Notes under the pieces: model-generated
What the model saw: the letters and a program-made list of their open reading frames with translations, nothing else
What the model was told of the DNA's origin: nothing
Database searches by the model: none
Assembly (NCBI GenBank): GCA_012274205.1
Contig: JAAOZY010000239.1
Coordinates: forward strand, 1 to 7,336
Reading direction: 5' to 3'
DNA: 7,336 nt
Origin: Betaproteobacteria bacterium
GTDB lineage: Bacteria > Pseudomonadota > Gammaproteobacteria > Burkholderiales > SG8-39
Shown here: positions 5,113 to 7,336 of the stretch, piece by piece
How the letters are laid out: the number at the start of each line of letters is the position of its first letter
Position numbering within the stretch: position 1 is the first letter of the stretch
Translations under genes and position numbers: made by a program

Positions 5113-5849
5113 GCGCGCGCCGCGAATTGTTCCTCGAGGAAATGGGACTGACGCCGCTGTGGCGGCTGCGCGCGGCGCAGGCGCCGGCGCATTCCGGGCA
5201 GGCGCAGCCGGGCGACGCACCCGACGCCGCGCCCGCCCCGCGGCCTGCGCCTCCGGACGGGGGCCGTGCCGGCCGCATCGCGCGCATGGGCTGGGGCGAA
5301 CTCAAGGCCGAAGTGGCCGCGTGCACGGCCTGCGGACTGCGCAAGACCTGCACCCAGACGGTGTTCGGAGTTGGCGACGAGCAGGCGGACTGGCTGCTGG
5401 TGGGGGAGGCGCCGGGCGCGGAGGAGGATGCGCGCGGCGAGCCTTTCGTCGGGCAGGCGGGCAGGCTGCTCGACGGCATGCTCGAGGGCATCGGCCTCGC
5501 GCGCGCGAACAAGGTCTACATTGCGAACGTGCTCAAGTGCCGGCCGCCGGGGAACCGCAATCCCGAGCGCGCCGAGGTGGAAACCTGCGCGCCGCTGCTG
5601 CTGCGCCAGGTCGAGCTGATCCGGCCCAGGCTGATCCTGGCCATGGGGCGCTTTGCCTGCCAGACGCTGCTCGACACGGATGCGAGCATTGCTTCTCTGC
5701 GCGGCCGCGTGCACCGCTACCAGGGCGTGCCGCTGATCGTCACCTATCATCCGGCCTATCTGCTGCGCAACCTGCCGGACAAGGCGAAGGCCTGGGAAGA
5801 CCTGTGTTTCGCCCGGCGCACCCTGGCGGCCTTGCCGGCCCGGGACTGA
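5109..5849 (+). CDS. family 4 (Fe-S) uracil-DNA glycosylase with HolD-like N-terminal peptide
   Basis: Base-excision repair enzyme that removes uracil from DNA. The catalytic domain occupies about residues 62-242. Cys72, Cys75, Cys144 and Cys160 match the [4Fe-4S] ligand spacing of Thermus thermophilus UDGa (3, 69, 16). Other motifs are GEAPG (99-103), FVGQAG (113-118), the CRPPGNRNP loop (144-152) and HPAYLLR (214-220). The 246 residues exceed the roughly 200 of minimal family 4 enzymes because of an N-terminal extension: residues 4-21 (RRELFLEEMGLTPLWRLR) followed by an Ala/Pro-rich linker to about residue 55. The extension resembles the clamp-loader-binding tip of DNA polymerase III psi (HolD); see findings. 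ATG at 5109 overlaps the rimI stop by four bases and lacks a strong Shine-Dalgarno, so coupled translation is likely. Glycosylase assignment is strong; the extension's role is inference. Confidence 0.93.
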   Translation: MSARRELFLEEMGLTPLWRLRAAQAPAHSGQAQPGDAPDAAPAPRPAPPDGGRAGRIARMGWGELKAEVAACTACGLRKTCTQTVFGVGDEQADWLLVGEAPGAEEDARGEPFVGQAGRLLDGMLEGIGLARANKVYIANVLKCRPPGNRNPERAEVETCAPLLLRQVELIRPRLILAMGRFACQTLLDTDASIASLRGRVHRYQGVPLIVTYHPAYLLRNLPDKAKAWEDLCFARRTLAALPARD

Positions 5850-5940
5850 GGATGGGCGCAATCCCGCGAGCCGCGCCGACGCCTTGAATTCGGCGTGCAT
5901 GCCCCCAGTTAAGCAGCAGAACCTGTCGAGGAGAATTCAC
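5850..5940 (+). promoter_or_regulatory. lemA: short intergenic gap before lemA with its ribosome binding site
   Basis: GAGGAG at 5928-5933 with a seven-base spacer sets the lemA start at 5941. TTGAAT at 5884-5889 resembles a -35 hexamer, but the sequence 17 bp on (AGTTAA) is a poor -10, so a separate lemA promoter is only suggested. No terminator hairpin follows the glycosylase gene, leaving read-through from the upstream operon possible. Confidence 0.4.
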
Positions 5941-6552
5941 ATGCGCAATATCCTGGCCGCGGTGCTGGCCGTGATCACATTGGGCCTTTCCGGTTGCGGC
6001 TACAACCAGATGCAGGGCGCCGACGAACAGGTCAAGGCGAGCTGGTCCGAAGTGCTCAATCAGTATCAGCGCCGCGCCGACTTGGTGCCGAATCTGGTCA
6101 ACACGGTGAAGGGCTTTGCGGCACAGGAGCAGACGATCCTGATTCAGGTGACCGAGGCGCGCGCGCGCGTAGGCAGCATCCAGGCCACGCCCGAGCTGAT
6201 CAACGATCCTGCGGCGTTCGCGAAGTTCCAGCAGGCGCAGGCCGGCCTGTCGAGCGCACTGTCGCGGCTGCTGGTGGTGTCGGAAAACTATCCGCAGCTG
6301 AAATCGGATGCGAATTTCCGCGACCTGCAGGCGCAGCTCGAGGGCACGGAGAACCGCATCGCCGTGGCGCGCAACCGCTATATCAAGGCGGTGCAGCAAT
6401 ACAACACGCTGATCCGCACGTTTCCCAACAACTTGACCGCGATGATGTTCAGCTATCAGGTCAAGCCGAATTTCGCGGTCGAGGACGAGAAGGCCATCGC
6501 CAAACCGCCGGCGGTGAATTTCGACAAACCCGCGCCCGCGCCAGCCAAGTGA
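5941..6552 (+). CDS. lemA: LemA family lipoprotein
   Basis: 203-residue member of the LemA family, a predicted helical envelope protein whose molecular function is unsettled. Residues 1-19 form a lipoprotein signal ending in the lipobox LSGC, so Cys19 should be lipidated and the protein anchored to a membrane facing the periplasm. The LemA core follows: NQYQRRADLVPNLVNTVKG (about 40-58), a long helical middle, and YNTLIRTFPNN (about 154-164). The tail is Ala/Pro/Lys-rich. Start ATG at 5941 is set by GAGGAG and by the signal peptide; two earlier in-frame starts would bury the signal. The next gene begins 25 bp downstream. LemA and TPM-domain proteins are repeatedly paired in bacterial genomes, which suggests a shared envelope task. 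Confidence 0.93.
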   Translation: MRNILAAVLAVITLGLSGCGYNQMQGADEQVKASWSEVLNQYQRRADLVPNLVNTVKGFAAQEQTILIQVTEARARVGSIQATPELINDPAAFAKFQQAQAGLSSALSRLLVVSENYPQLKSDANFRDLQAQLEGTENRIAVARNRYIKAVQQYNTLIRTFPNNLTAMMFSYQVKPNFAVEDEKAIAKPPAVNFDKPAPAPAK

Positions 6553-6577
6553 GCCGCGCCGCGGAGCCGCGCTCCGG

Positions 6578-7336
6578 ATGCCGATGCGCCGACTGATACG
6601 CCTGCTCGGTGTTCTGGCCCTGCTGCTTGCGGCCGGCGCCGGCGCGGCAGACCTGGTCGCGGTGCCGCCGCTGAAGGCGCGCGTCACCGACCTGACCGGG
6701 ACGCTGAGTGCGCAGCAGCTCGCCGCGCTCGATGCGGAGCTGCGCGCCTTCGAGCAAAAGAAAGGCAGCCAGATCGCCGTGCTGATGCTGCCCAGCACGC
6801 AGCCCGAAGCAATCGAGCAGTATTCCATCCGTGTCGCCGACAGCTGGAAAATCGGCCGCGCGAAAACCGACGATGGCGTGATCCTGGTCATCGCCAAGAA
6901 CGACCAGAAACTGCGCATCGAAGTCGGCTATGGATTGGAAGGCGCAATTCCCGACGTGGTGGCCAAGCGCGTGATCCGCGAAGTGATCGCGCCGCATTTC
7001 CTCGCCAACGATTTCTATGGCGGCATCCGCGCCGGGACGCAGGCATTGATGCAACTGATCGACGGCGAGCCGCTGCCACCAGCGGCGCAGCCGCGCGCGA
7101 CCGGCGCCGACGATTACCAGTCGCTGTTCGTTGTATTGCTGATCGTGGTTGTCGTCGGCGGCGGGGTATTCAAATCCATTTTTGGACGCCTGTTCGGATC
7201 CGCGGCCACCGGCGTCGCTGCGGGCTTTGTTGCCTGGTTGCTTGCCGGGGCGCTGGGCGCAGCCCTCATTGCCGGGGTAGTGGCCTTCCTGATGGCGCTG
7301 GCGGGCGGCGGTCGCGGCTACTACCCGGGTGGCGGA
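6578..7336 (+). CDS. TPM-domain (YgcG-type) exported membrane protein, partial
   Basis: The first 253 residues of a protein that continues past the right edge. A signal peptide (Arg-rich start, hydrophobic 9-20, likely cut after Ala24) is followed by a TPM domain at about 33-165 with the typical segments DDGVILVIAKND (98-109), RIEVGYGLEGAIPD (113-126) and the FLANDFYGGI region (141-150). A linker leads to hydrophobic segments at about 183-197 and 208-242, then a Gly-rich tail (GGGRGYYPGGG) typical of the family. Members are often mislabelled methanol dehydrogenase; TPM domains have been linked to phosphatase activity in plants and to photosystem or envelope protein upkeep. Two starts are possible: ATG at 6578 (GGAG 11 bases upstream, chosen) or ATG at 6584. 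Probably co-transcribed with lemA. Confidence 0.88.
   Translation, partial: MPMRRLIRLLGVLALLLAAGAGAADLVAVPPLKARVTDLTGTLSAQQLAALDAELRAFEQKKGSQIAVLMLPSTQPEAIEQYSIRVADSWKIGRAKTDDGVILVIAKNDQKLRIEVGYGLEGAIPDVVAKRVIREVIAPHFLANDFYGGIRAGTQALMQLIDGEPLPPAAQPRATGADDYQSLFVVLLIVVVVGGGVFKSIFGRLFGSAATGVAAGFVAWLLAGALGAALIAGVVAFLMALAGGGRGYYPGGG

Noticed and set aside
5879..5896. Short inverted repeat ACGCC-TTGAATTC-GGCGT before lemA
   Set aside because: Only five pairs around an eight-base centre and no T-tract; not distinguishable from chance in this composition.
5094..5900. Minus-strand open frame of 268 codons opposite the glycosylase
   Set aside because: It is the complement of a gene with conserved Fe-S cysteines and catalytic motifs; its own translation is low-complexity and unrecognised.
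6461..7054. Minus-strand open frame of 197 codons opposite lemA and the TPM gene
   Set aside because: It is antisense to two recognised envelope genes, with no family resemblance or ribosome binding site.

Overview
High-GC bacterial DNA, most like a betaproteobacterium (Burkholderiales/Rhodocyclales type). The grounds are the tsaB-rimI-uracil-DNA glycosylase gene order, the lemA-TPM pair, and a metabolic set (tartrate/D-malate dehydrogenase, acyl-CoA ligase, lactonase-like hydrolase) usual in organic-acid users of that class. This placement is inference; no rRNA or tRNA is present. Two genes run off the edges: an acyl-CoA ligase on the left and a TPM-domain protein on the right.

Left block (1-2658, minus strand, transcribed right to left): a dmlA/ttuC-type beta-decarboxylating dehydrogenase, a small hemerythrin-like HHE protein, and the N-terminal 315 residues of an AMP-forming acyl-CoA ligase. 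The hemerythrin and ligase genes each have a clear Shine-Dalgarno sequence. A 171-bp divergent region (2659-2829) separates this block from a plus-strand metallo-beta-lactamase-fold hydrolase of the AHL-lactonase-like family. That region holds an operator-like dyad. The hydrolase has Asn in place of the metal-binding Asp of its HxHxDH motif.

Middle (3631-3982): about 350 bp without a convincing gene but rich in inverted repeats, including a 20-bp near-perfect stem. A short minus-strand stretch resembles the core of a TctC/Bug solute-binding receptor and may be a gene remnant. A -10-like TAAAAT lies just before tsaB.

Right block (3983-7336, plus strand): tsaB, rimI and a family 4 uracil-DNA glycosylase are joined by two ATGA-type 4-base overlaps, so they are probably one translationally coupled operon covering tRNA t6A synthesis, ribosomal protein S18 acetylation and uracil repair. 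After 91 bp comes a second unit: lemA (lipoprotein) and, 25 bp on, a secreted or membrane TPM-domain protein.

The observation I rate highest is the N-terminus of the glycosylase. Residues 4-21 resemble the clamp-loader-binding peptide of the DNA polymerase III psi subunit (HolD), and holD sits next to rimI in E. coli. This suggests a repair enzyme tethered to, or standing in for, part of the replisome clamp loader.
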